A DNA stretch of 64,000 nt from Lachnospiraceae bacterium (GTDB lineage Bacteria > Bacillota > Clostridia > Lachnospirales > Lachnospiraceae): assembly GCA_910575835.1 (NCBI GenBank), contig CAJTGB010000010.1, positions 62,001 to 126,000 on the forward strand, written 5' to 3'. The position numbers and the translations under genes were made by a program. Under the pieces are notes generated by a model, which worked only from the letters and a program-made list of their open reading frames with translations, did not search any database and was not told the DNA's origin. Of this stretch, positions 35,954 to 43,809 are shown piece by piece (the stretch's first letter is position 1; each line of letters begins with the position of its first letter).

Positions 35954-37366
35954 CTACCGAAGGATCTGGCCAAGCGCGTCCACAAGCGCATCCATCTCAC
36001 CCTGCGTTGTAAGCTCCGACACACAGTACAGAGCGCACTGACCCAGGCCGGGGAATTCTCTGCTCAGATCCTTACCGCCGAATATCCGGTGCTCCAAAAG
36101 AGCCCTGTTGATCTCGCCCGCCGTTTTCCCGGAGTCATTGAAGTCCACAAGCACCTCCTGGAAATTACTTCTTCCAAAGGGATTCGCCTTCACGCCCTTA
36201 AGCTCATTTAACCGAAGGGTCAGATAATTCAAATTCAAAAGAATGGTCTCTCCAAGCTCGTACATTCCCTGCGGTCCCATACTGGCAAGATAGACGCCTG
36301 CCGTAATACCCCAGAGCCCCGTCTCCGTACCGAAGTATTCATTAGCCTTCTCGCGGCTTCCGTGCGAACACCGGTAATTCATTGCCCTGCCGTATCCATA
36401 TGCCCCCTCCTTATCCGTCCTGGCAATGCCGTACATATAAGTCGGAAATTGCTCCATATATTCAAGCTTCTGGCGGCTGGCAATGAATCCTGCCTGTCCG
36501 CCGCCGTACTGCAGATGCATACCCAACGGCTGAATATCACCGCACACGATATCCGCTCCCAGATTCATCGGACTCTCTGCGATACCAAGGGACGACACTT
36601 GGGGCTGTGCGATACAGACTGCGTCATACTGATGCGCCAGCCTTGCGATCTCCTCCGCCTGTTCCTCAAAGAATCCAAGATACGAAGGATTCTCGTAGAA
36701 GACGGCCGCAACATTTCCCTTCTCAAGCCGTTCCTTAAGCTCCTTCATATCAAGTAATCCCGTTTCAGGAACGTGCGGCACCTTCTCAATCTCTGCCACG
36801 TTCCGGCAATAAGCGTCCGCCTGGCTGAAAATGTCAGGATTCATCGTATCCGGCACAAGGATCACGGACTTCTCCTTTCCGGCCGCACTCTGGATCCTGA
36901 CCGCCATACGGAAGGACGAACATACAGACTGCCCGGCATCATAGGTGGTATAGCTTACCACGTCGGCATCCAAGAGCTCTCCCATCATGCTGGCGTACTC
37001 GAAGATCGCCTGCATCTTCCCGTGGTCTGAATAGGTATCTCCGCAGTATGCCGTCAGGAATTCCCCTCTGGTGTTGATCTCATCGCAGATCGCCGGAACC
37101 TGGTGCTTATAACACCCCGCCCCCAGAAAGCTTGCATACTCCTCCGTGGAAATATTCTTATTCAATATATCCGTCACATGCTTCTTAAGCTCATATTCAC
37201 TGTGTATCGGCTCCGGGAGATCAAGCCTCCCCTTATAAAGCAGATCCTTTGGGATAATACTCTCATAGATCTCCCGGACGCTTTTCACCCCAAGCTCATC
37301 TAATAACTGCTGTTTTACTTCTGGAACACTGTTTGGCATATACGGATGCACAAATGATCTCTCCAT
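35954..37366 (-). CDS. Divergent glycine dehydrogenase (decarboxylating) subunit 1-like protein
   Basis: Homologous to GcvPA. 470 residues, close to the family's usual 440-450. N-terminal YMPNSVPEVKQQLLDELG and FLGAGCYKHQVP resemble the family, but the stretch normally read as TAYTPYQPEISQG is TAYCGDTYSDHG, and the following region differs too. Such changes lie near the active-site interface between the two halves. The ATG has AAAGGAGG upstream. It is the third gene of the operon, between an AcoX-like gene (35 bases) and the GcvPB-like gene. With its partner it should form a heterotetramer-type enzyme; the true substrate is open. Confidence 0.8.
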   Translation of the reverse strand: MERSFVHPYMPNSVPEVKQQLLDELGVKSVREIYESIIPKDLLYKGRLDLPEPIHSEYELKKHVTDILNKNISTEEYASFLGAGCYKHQVPAICDEINTRGEFLTAYCGDTYSDHGKMQAIFEYASMMGELLDADVVSYTTYDAGQSVCSSFRMAVRIQSAAGKEKSVILVPDTMNPDIFSQADAYCRNVAEIEKVPHVPETGLLDMKELKERLEKGNVAAVFYENPSYLGFFEEQAEEIARLAHQYDAVCIAQPQVSSLGIAESPMNLGADIVCGDIQPLGMHLQYGGGQAGFIASRQKLEYMEQFPTYMYGIARTDKEGAYGYGRAMNYRCSHGSREKANEYFGTETGLWGITAGVYLASMGPQGMYELGETILLNLNYLTLRLNELKGVKANPFGRSNFQEVLVDFNDSGKTAGEINRALLEHRIFGGKDLSREFPGLGQCALYCVSELTTQGEMDALVDALGQILR

Positions 37367-37401
37367 GATATCTCTTCCTCCTTTACCTCACACAAACCTT
37401 C

Positions 37402-38568
37402 TTAATTGACCCGGACCATGACAAAGTCTCCGTATCCGACGATGACCCGCATGTATCCTGCCAAATATTGATTTACCTCCTCATCACCGGTGTCGGCATA
37501 CAATGGCCTTCCTACAAAATTCAGCATTTTGTCCGCAGACGCCGCCGCTATGATATTCTCCCTTCCTGCACGCCGGATCACCTCGGCGCTGATCTGCTGG
37601 TTTCCGCGTCCAAAGAGATAGCCCTGTCCTCCGATCACGGTGACAAGTATCTTGATCCTTGCATATTTCTCCATGATCTTAAGAATCTCTCTCTCCGTAC
37701 AATCCGACGCGATCACCCGGTCTTCATACACCAGGTCGATCCCCAGAAGGGTATTCGGCAAGCCTTTCTTCCTCATAATGCTTGCCGTCGTAGAACCGCC
37801 GCCGACGATATACAATGTCTCTGGCTCCCAATTGTCAACGATATAGTCTGACAGACGGTCGATGGAATCCTGCTCGCTGTAGGCGCTCCCGCTCTTTAAG
37901 TTCTGCACCATCCGGGCTTCATCCGGTATTCTCAGATAGCCGTAGAGCCGGGACTGGACCCGCCCTCTGCGAAACTCCTCCTCATCGATATCCATCACCT
38001 CCGCCTCTTTTGTCCCGCGCACCTTCCCGCGGACATATCTTACCGCCAGTTCTCCCGCCCTTCGCGGATCCAGCGCGAAGACGCCGGAATGGATCTTACA
38101 CCCCGCCGGAATCCCAAGGACTAAGACCTCAGTGCCCGCCGCGTCCATGATATCTCTCGCAGTACCGTCGCCGCCGGCAAAGAGGATGAATTCCACTCCT
38201 GCCGCAAGAAACCTTTCGACGGCGCATCTCGTATCCTGAGATGTCGTATGTCCGCCGGCAGAAGGACGCTCTTGTCCGCCGGCAGAAGAAAGCTCTTGTC
38301 CGCCGGCAGTATCCCCGCCTGCCAGCTTATAGCATAGGCCCGCCGCCTCACAGACTTCCGCCCCCATCCTGCCCGGGCAGGTATAGACCGTTATCTGCTC
38401 TTTTACTTCATTTAACAGACGCACCGCAATAAGCGCCTTCTGCCCGCTCTCCATCACCGCTCCCAATTCGAGGGCCTTTTGAACCGTATCTTCTCCGTCT
38501 GAACCTTTTAAGCCCACCTTCCCGCCGATTCCCGCTACCGGGTTCACGACCAACCCTATTCTTATCAT
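37402..38568 (-). CDS. AcoX / ATP-NAD-kinase-like protein with repeat insertion
   Basis: The 388-residue product starts MIRIGLVVNPVAGIGGKVGLKG, typical of the AcoX branch of ATP-NAD kinase-like proteins, and carries the kinase-type motif FAGGDGTARDI and later IVGGGSTTASIMRKKG. Such proteins often sit next to acetoin/butanediol dehydrogenase genes, but their reaction is not established. Between the first and second blocks there is an insert (about residues 88-106) made of 8-residue AGGQELSS/AGGQERPS repeats, encoded by 24-bp DNA repeats at 38251-38310. The start lies 3 bases after the stop of the secreted LRR protein, with AAGGAG across the junction. Second gene of the operon. Confidence 0.8.
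   Translation of the reverse strand: MIRIGLVVNPVAGIGGKVGLKGSDGEDTVQKALELGAVMESGQKALIAVRLLNEVKEQITVYTCPGRMGAEVCEAAGLCYKLAGGDTAGGQELSSAGGQERPSAGGHTTSQDTRCAVERFLAAGVEFILFAGGDGTARDIMDAAGTEVLVLGIPAGCKIHSGVFALDPRRAGELAVRYVRGKVRGTKEAEVMDIDEEEFRRGRVQSRLYGYLRIPDEARMVQNLKSGSAYSEQDSIDRLSDYIVDNWEPETLYIVGGGSTTASIMRKKGLPNTLLGIDLVYEDRVIASDCTEREILKIMEKYARIKILVTVIGGQGYLFGRGNQQISAEVIRRAGRENIIAAASADKMLNFVGRPLYADTGDEEVNQYLAGYMRVIVGYGDFVMVRVN
38251..38310 (-). repeat. 24-bp tandem repeats in the AcoX-like gene
   Basis: Units 38251-38274 and 38275-38298 (TCCGCCGGCAGAAG... on the plus strand) differ at three or four bases, and half a third unit follows (38299-38310). They encode AGGQERPS, AGGQELSS and AGGD in a surface insert. 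Confidence 0.85.
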
Positions 38569-38571
38569 GCC

Positions 38572-39438
38572 TTACTCCTTCGGATATATGATTCCATTCT
38601 TACTGTAATAGACAGGATGATCCTCTGCAGCTACTATGTACGCCAATGACGCAAATGTGTCAAAAACTCCGAGCTCGATCTCACAGATATTCGGCGGAAT
38701 GTAGATCTCTATCACAGATCCTTCAAGTCCTGTTAACGCGCCTTCCCGGATTCCGATGCACCCGGTATCCCTGGCCAATATCAGGATACCGTCCGTCAGA
38801 TCGACGCGCACCGTAGCTCCTGTGATATATCCGTCTTCATCCACCAGAAAACCTGAGAACTCTCTCATCCCATAATCATCCCTATCAGCTTCCTCACTGG
38901 CGTTACTGCCGTCAACTACTTCCTTAATGTCCGCACTTACATCCAAAAGCTCTTCCATCCTCTCATCCATAACCGGCAGCAATCCTTCCGCGGCAGCCGG
39001 GATCACTCCTGTCTTCTCAGCCTCCGCGATAAAAGGCAGAGGCAGCTCCTCCATTTCCAACTCTGCCGCGTGGCTCCTGTCTTCTGCAATTTCCTCTTCC
39101 CCGGCAGAAAACTCTGGACTTACAATCCCGTCCGGTATGACCGGTACATTTACAATATCCTCCTTCCAAGTATAGACCAAAATTCTCGTTCCGTCACCCA
39201 GTTTCACAGCCGTATTCTTCGTATTCCGTCCGCACTTTCTTGCGTTCGGCCTTAAGATATTCTCCCCGGCTTTATGACTGCCGATATCTCTCGACGGTTT
39301 TGCCGGAGCGTCCTTTGCATAGCTCCTGCTGTCAAAACACAGCATCCCTATCATCACCAAAACCAGCCATCCTCTCGAAGCATGCTTCCGGGACTGAGAA
39401 CTCCTTTTTGAAACTGCCAATTCCATAACCATTTCCAT
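38572..39438 (-). CDS. Secreted protein with a single C-terminal BspA-like leucine-rich repeat
   Basis: A 288-residue protein of unknown function. A positively charged N-terminus (SKRSSQSRKHASRG) is followed by a hydrophobic segment (WLVLVMIGMLCF), so it is probably exported. The middle is acidic and low in complexity. The last 60 residues (IGIREGALTGLEGSV, IYIPPNICEIELGVFDTF, then VYYSKNGIIYPKE) match the LRR_5/BspA repeat pattern and its usual closing strand. It is the first gene of a metabolic operon: promoter at 39518-39546, then AcoX-like, GcvPA-like, GcvPB-like and dehydrogenase genes. Such coupling of a surface-type repeat protein to enzymes is unusual. The ATG has GGAGGTG upstream. 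Confidence 0.7.
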   Translation of the reverse strand: MEMVMELAVSKRSSQSRKHASRGWLVLVMIGMLCFDSRSYAKDAPAKPSRDIGSHKAGENILRPNARKCGRNTKNTAVKLGDGTRILVYTWKEDIVNVPVIPDGIVSPEFSAGEEEIAEDRSHAAELEMEELPLPFIAEAEKTGVIPAAAEGLLPVMDERMEELLDVSADIKEVVDGSNASEEADRDDYGMREFSGFLVDEDGYITGATVRVDLTDGILILARDTGCIGIREGALTGLEGSVIEIYIPPNICEIELGVFDTFASLAYIVAAEDHPVYYSKNGIIYPKE

Positions 39439-39517
39439 AACTCTTCACACCTCCAAAGCCTTATGGACTTCTCACCTGTCATCAGTTCCCGCCTCCCAAA
39501 AACAACCATCCGTCTTC

Positions 39518-39546
39518 AATATACACGCTGGCCTATAAAATTTCAA
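39518..39546 (-). promoter_or_regulatory. Promoter of the LRR-AcoX-GcvP-like operon
   Basis: On the minus strand TTGAAA (39541-39546) and TATATT (39518-39523) are 17 bases apart, leaving a leader of about 73 bases before the first gene. The leader has no evident riboswitch fold. Confidence 0.65.
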
Positions 39547-39572
39547 CACTTGTATCCCTTTTTACTGGATGC

Positions 39573-39601
39573 TTGTGAAGTTCCTCAAAATCAAGTATAC
39601 T
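39573..39601 (+). promoter_or_regulatory. Likely promoter of the VOC-family gene
   Basis: TTGTGA (39573-39578) and TATACT (39596-39601) are 17 bases apart, about 58 bases before the start codon. It is divergent from the GcvP-like operon promoter. Confidence 0.6.
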
Positions 39602-39658
39602 GTTGACAGCAGCTAATTCGTCAACAAGTCAGATATTAAGAATCGGGGGAAGAATGAG

Positions 39659-40024
39659 ATGATACTAAAAAATGTGTTACTGATCGTAAAAGACATTGAA
39701 AGATCGCGCCGCTTTTATCAGGACCTCCTGGGGCTTACGGTTACGGCAGACCTTGGGAAAAAGATTCTCTTTGCAGGCGGCGTCGTCATAGAAGAAAGCT
39801 CTGTATGGGAGGACGCGCTTAGATGTACAGCCGTATACGGCAATCATGACGCGGAACTGTATTTTGAAGATTCTGATATAGACAATATCCGCAAGAAGCT
39901 TCGAAGCTTCGGTTACGAAGCCGGATATCTGAAAGCTGCCGATGAAGAGGATTCCGAGGTGATCCGCTTCTATGACCCGGACGGGCACATCATAGAAGTG
40001 AGAAGATCCAGTACATGCGCTTGA
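39659..40024 (+). CDS. VOC-superfamily (glyoxalase/bleomycin-resistance-like) protein
   Basis: A 121-residue single-domain protein. LLIVKDIERSRRFYQDLLGL at the N-terminus is the typical first beta-alpha-beta unit of vicinal-oxygen-chelate proteins, and FYDPDGHIIEVRRS near the end is the typical last strand, with the metal-ligand glutamate in IIEV. The substrate cannot be predicted; members include glyoxalases, fosfomycin-type resistance enzymes and uncharacterised proteins. GGGGGAAG lies upstream of the ATG. Its 3' end faces an unusual palindromic and tandem repeat (40049-40164) that may serve as its terminator. Confidence 0.85.
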   Translation: MILKNVLLIVKDIERSRRFYQDLLGLTVTADLGKKILFAGGVVIEESSVWEDALRCTAVYGNHDAELYFEDSDIDNIRKKLRSFGYEAGYLKAADEEDSEVIRFYDPDGHIIEVRRSSTCA

Positions 40025-40048
40025 TATCTGCGGCAGAAATTATACTAA

Positions 40049-40164
40049 TACATCAGCATTAAATAACTGCTATCGGAAGCATAGACGAGTGAAGATAGCA
40101 GTTATTAATGATTCGATGTACTTCCTTTACGAGTGAAGATGACAGTTATTAATGATTCGATGTA
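40049..40164. repeat. Palindromic and direct-repeat element between convergent genes
   Basis: The arm at 40049-40074 (tacatcagcatt...gctatc) is the inverted copy of 40094-40120 (13 contiguous pairs, about 24 in all with gaps), with a 19-base loop. The second arm is then repeated directly at 40138-40164; the direct-repeat spacing is 44 bases (acgagtgaagat at 40085 and 40129). It has no U-run and no gene. It lies at the end of the ABC permease gene, which appears shortened there. It could be a small mobile repeat or a stem-loop terminator. Confidence 0.75.
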
Positions 40165-40171
40165 CTATCCT

Positions 40172-43003
40172 TCACGAACGGGAAACTGCCGTGCCAACGC
40201 AGATAACCGTCAATCCGCCGATCAGGCCAAGGATCCATCCAAGAGGATATCCGCATTCAAAGTAGGAGAGTTTAGTCTCCATATAACGGCAGATCAGCCG
40301 CAGGATCATGCTCCCTATCGTCAGCATCAGGATACCTGTGATGATACAGTAATACATCCCTTCCGCAATCAGAAGCCGCCTCTTCTGCTTTCGTGTCATC
40401 CCGATGCTCTCCATGACTTCGAATTCCTTTCTTCTCGCAAATATTCCCGTAACCATCACATTAAAATAATTCGTCAATCCAGCAAGAAGCAAAACGATGC
40501 TGATGCATCCAAGGATCCGCCTGCTGCCCCTGATCGTATCTGCCGCCTCAGAGCGAAGATCAGACTTGCTGATGCAGAAGATTCCGGCCTCTTCCACCTC
40601 CTCCTGATCGCTGCCCGTTCCAAGAACTGTTTTGTTCCTCCTGTGCCTTTGATTCTCACAGGATATAATGTCATGGATCCCTGCTTTCACCTGCGCCTCC
40701 TTCTCCTCGTCCGCATTCAGCTCCATATAGAGTGTCTTTCGCTCTGTGGGCAGCTTCTCAAATCCCTTCTCGCTGATCAGATAATAGACGGTTCCTTCCG
40801 AACCGTGCCAGGTCTGCCGTATCCGCGGGAATCCTTCCTCACGGTTATCCAGATAGCCGCTTAAGGTCAATGTCTCCGACTGCTTTCTCGTATCCTCCAT
40901 AACATCCCGCTCTTCGCCGGTTGCCTGATTCCAGCGGATCCAGTCTTCTTTGGACTGCAAGGTCGTAAAATACACCGGCTCCCCCACACTTTCCACTGCC
41001 TGCTTCTCCTGCTTCGGTGTCAGCCGATGATCATGCAGGATCATCACCCCCGTTCCGTCTGCCAGGCTGTCCATATCTACCGGAAGCTCCCGCTCCTGTA
41101 CATATTGACGCAGTTCAAGAAGCTCTTCATCATGCAGGATTTGAACAACATTTTCTGAGAATACCTCCATCATAGAAGCTTCCGATTCACGCGCCTTTTC
41201 CGTCTCCGCAATCCCCAATATACCAGGAGTGGTCAGCGGTTTTACTCCTTTCCCGGACATCGTTGATAACATATAGGCCCCTTCCATCACATAGGACTTC
41301 TTGCAGTCTACTCCGTCAAGACTTAAAAGTCTCTCTCTTGCCTCCCGGGAAATGGGGGAGAACTCATCATACCGATTCCCATATAACAAGACGAGGTTAT
41401 CCCCTTCCGTCTCCAGGGGATCTTCTCCCGCGTCTCTCGTCTCATATTCATTCCCATAGCCTTCTTCCTGTCCCCAATCACTGAACTCTCCCGCGATCAG
41501 GAAATCCGGCCGGCTCTCAATCACATGGCTGTAATCGCTGCCCTTTGTAATGACGATCGTCCCAAGAAAAGCTTCCAAACCAAGGAACAGGGAAAAAACA
41601 GTCAGTAAAAACCGGCCCTTATTTCTGCTTATATTCTGCCACGCCATATACCATAATTCTCTGCCGGCGCTTCTCTTCCGATAGACTGGCTTCCCAAACC
41701 TGCCACCTTCTGTTCCCGGCACCGTTTTTACTCTTTTGAACCGTCTGTTTTCATTTATCGGCACATAATTCATACTTTCCACGCAGGATACATTTACCAC
41801 ACGGCAGATCACGCCTGCCGCCGCTAAAAGGGTGAGAAGCACCGCGAATCCAACTGCCGCCGCCAGGATTCCCGGCCGGAAGATCCGAAGACCTTCCGCT
41901 CCCCCGTAATTGCTCAAATACTGTCCCCCTAACATCTCAGGAATCAAAACCAGCAGGATGAACGCCGACAATACCGCCCCCGATAACACGCCCGGAACCA
42001 GAAGCCTTAGGATCTGCCCCAAATAGATCCTGCGAAGCTGCCTTTTCGTTGTGCCGATCGTGTTGAGAAGCCCCATCTGCCGCACATCTTTTGCCATAGA
42101 GATCTGCATCACGTTATGGATCAGGAAGAACATACCGCTTAAGATGATAAGCGCGCCGAGTATTGCCATCTCATAGCTTCCAGTCATCCGGTTCACCGCA
42201 TCCCCGGCAAAGGTGTTACAGGCAGTGACCCTAAGATCTGACCCCTTCCCTACAGCATCCTGATAAAGCCGCTCTTCCGTCTCCCGCCAATCCATGCTGT
42301 CAGACTGGCAGATCAGAATGTCCGATTCATTCCCGATATCATAACCCCAGGCCTTATATTTTGCTTCCGAGATATATCCGATTCCCCGATCCGCTGATGA
42401 GTCTGCATAATCCGTATACCATCCGCTTAAGATGAATTCCTCCTGCTCCTTTCGAAACAACCCGATACTGACCGTAAGGCCGACTTTCATTCCTTCTATG
42501 GGCCCGTCGATTCCTAATTCTTCCATTGCCCGCACAGGAAGCATGATCTCCTGCTCTTCTGCCGGGTAATGTCCGCGGATATCCGTATATGCAGGACTTA
42601 CGATCTGTTCCCATGCGGGCCCGTCCAGCACTTGAATGGTGCAGACCTCTTTTTCCGCTTCCAGCGGCTTTTTGCCGGTCTCCCAGGCAGAAGCCCATCC
42701 GACTGCCGCTCTTCTCCCCGCCCGCTTTACATATCCAAGGGAGCGCACCTTCTGATAGACAGAAGTTCCTGCGCCGCTGATACTTGCGGACGCCGTTGTT
42801 CCCGCCGCCCTTGCCGCCTTCAAATACTCCGCCTGCACCTTGCCCACCGCGATCCCAAACACCAGCGTCAGCGTGATAATGCACAGACCGACCGCACCCA
42901 TAAGGATTCTGTTTCTTCCCCTGTTACAGCGTTCGTACTCTTTTAACAGCATACGGAGCACAGACCGATTGTTATTCGGGATAAATTGAATTCCGTTCAT
43001 CAT
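40172..43003 (-). CDS. FtsX-type ABC transporter permease, module 2 (C-terminus possibly shortened)
   Basis: A 943-residue permease: N-terminal helix (about 35-57), a long outer domain, a first FtsX domain (about 275-400, FFLIHNVMQISMAKDVRQMGLLNTIG split across a helix), a further outer region, and a C-terminal FtsX domain ending in VSRS. FtsX domains usually continue with a short basic tail after the last helix, so the abrupt end next to the repeat at 40049-40164 suggests loss of some 15-20 residues. Its start overlaps the ATPase stop by four bases (ATGA). Module order is TfoX-like fragment, RR, HK, ATPase, permease. Probable role: export of, or resistance to, a peptide or other envelope-active compound. 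Confidence 0.83.
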   Translation of the reverse strand: MMNGIQFIPNNNRSVLRMLLKEYERCNRGRNRILMGAVGLCIITLTLVFGIAVGKVQAEYLKAARAAGTTASASISGAGTSVYQKVRSLGYVKRAGRRAAVGWASAWETGKKPLEAEKEVCTIQVLDGPAWEQIVSPAYTDIRGHYPAEEQEIMLPVRAMEELGIDGPIEGMKVGLTVSIGLFRKEQEEFILSGWYTDYADSSADRGIGYISEAKYKAWGYDIGNESDILICQSDSMDWRETEERLYQDAVGKGSDLRVTACNTFAGDAVNRMTGSYEMAILGALIILSGMFFLIHNVMQISMAKDVRQMGLLNTIGTTKRQLRRIYLGQILRLLVPGVLSGAVLSAFILLVLIPEMLGGQYLSNYGGAEGLRIFRPGILAAAVGFAVLLTLLAAAGVICRVVNVSCVESMNYVPINENRRFKRVKTVPGTEGGRFGKPVYRKRSAGRELWYMAWQNISRNKGRFLLTVFSLFLGLEAFLGTIVITKGSDYSHVIESRPDFLIAGEFSDWGQEEGYGNEYETRDAGEDPLETEGDNLVLLYGNRYDEFSPISREARERLLSLDGVDCKKSYVMEGAYMLSTMSGKGVKPLTTPGILGIAETEKARESEASMMEVFSENVVQILHDEELLELRQYVQERELPVDMDSLADGTGVMILHDHRLTPKQEKQAVESVGEPVYFTTLQSKEDWIRWNQATGEERDVMEDTRKQSETLTLSGYLDNREEGFPRIRQTWHGSEGTVYYLISEKGFEKLPTERKTLYMELNADEEKEAQVKAGIHDIISCENQRHRRNKTVLGTGSDQEEVEEAGIFCISKSDLRSEAADTIRGSRRILGCISIVLLLAGLTNYFNVMVTGIFARRKEFEVMESIGMTRKQKRRLLIAEGMYYCIITGILMLTIGSMILRLICRYMETKLSYFECGYPLGWILGLIGGLTVICVGTAVSRS

Positions 43004-43734
43004 CTATCCCTCCCTCGTATCAGCGGCATGTTGCCGGAAATGCTCTCTTCCTCCGCCATTTTTCCCTCATGGCCGCAGAGCCTTCCATCCTCTATCCGCA
43101 CCACACGGTCCGCCATCTGAGCAACCTCTTCCTGATGTGTCACCACGATCACCGTCTGATGGAATCTCTCTGCGCAAGAACGCATAAGCCCCACAACCTC
43201 CATGCTGGTAACCGAATCCAGGCTCCCGGTAGGTTCATCGGCAAGAAGGATCGCAGGCTTGGTCATAAGCGCCCGGGCGATCGCCGCCCTCTGCTGCTGA
43301 CCGCCGGATAACATCCGCGGCAGGCGGTCTAACTGCTCCCTGATACTAAGAAGCGCCGTCACCTCGTCAAAGAACGCATCATCTATCCCGGCGCCGTCCA
43401 GACGAAGGGGAAGTACGATATTCTCATACACACTGAGCACCGGCACCAGATTATACTGCTGGAATACAAAGCCGATATTCCGCCTGCGGAACACCGTCCG
43501 CTCTTCGGCCTCCATATCCCTCAGGCTGTTCCCGCGGATCCAGATACCTCCCTCTGTCGGTACGTCCAACCCTCCGATCATATTCAGAAGCGTCGTCTTC
43601 CCGCTCCCTGAAGTCCCAACGATCGCCACAAATTCTCCGGCTTCAGCAAAAAATGTCACGCCGTCCAACGCGCGGACTTCATAAGTGTCCGTGATATAGT
43701 ATTTCTTCAGCCCAACAGCTTTTACGATCTCCAT
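43000..43734 (-). CDS. ABC transporter ATP-binding protein, module 2
   Basis: A 244-residue LolD/MacB/BceA-type ATPase with Walker A GTSGSGKTT, signature MLSGGQQQR, Walker B ILLADEPTGSLD and switch VVTHQ, in which Gln replaces the more usual Asp/Asn. It follows the histidine kinase after 75 bases that contain a promoter with a direct-repeat operator (43768-43800). GGAGG precedes the ATG. It is coupled by overlap to the permease gene. Confidence 0.94.
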   Translation of the reverse strand: MEIVKAVGLKKYYITDTYEVRALDGVTFFAEAGEFVAIVGTSGSGKTTLLNMIGGLDVPTEGGIWIRGNSLRDMEAEERTVFRRRNIGFVFQQYNLVPVLSVYENIVLPLRLDGAGIDDAFFDEVTALLSIREQLDRLPRMLSGGQQQRAAIARALMTKPAILLADEPTGSLDSVTSMEVVGLMRSCAERFHQTVIVVTHQEEVAQMADRVVRIEDGRLCGHEGKMAEEESISGNMPLIRGRDR

Positions 43735-43767
43735 AGATTATCCTCCTGTCTAATACTTGTACCAATT

Positions 43768-43800
43768 ATTGTACAGGATAAATCTAACAAACTTCTAACA
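43768..43800 (-). promoter_or_regulatory. Putative response-regulator box and -10, ABC module 2
   Basis: On the minus strand two perfect TGTTAGA heptamers (43794-43800 and 43783-43789) are separated by 4 bases (11-bp repeat), and TACAAT (43768-43773) follows 9 bases later. No -35 box is seen. This is the geometry of a Pho-box-type activated promoter; the neighbouring response regulator is the obvious candidate to bind. Confidence 0.6.
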
Positions 43801-43809
43801 ATCTCTCCC

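Noticed and set aside
39439-39517. Glycine riboswitch before the GcvP-like operon
   Set aside because: The leader is only about 73 bases, and I found no tandem aptamer-like helices.
40085-40164. CRISPR mini-array
   Set aside because: The repeat-repeat distance has no unique spacer (units adjoin), there are no cas genes, and one arm is inverted.
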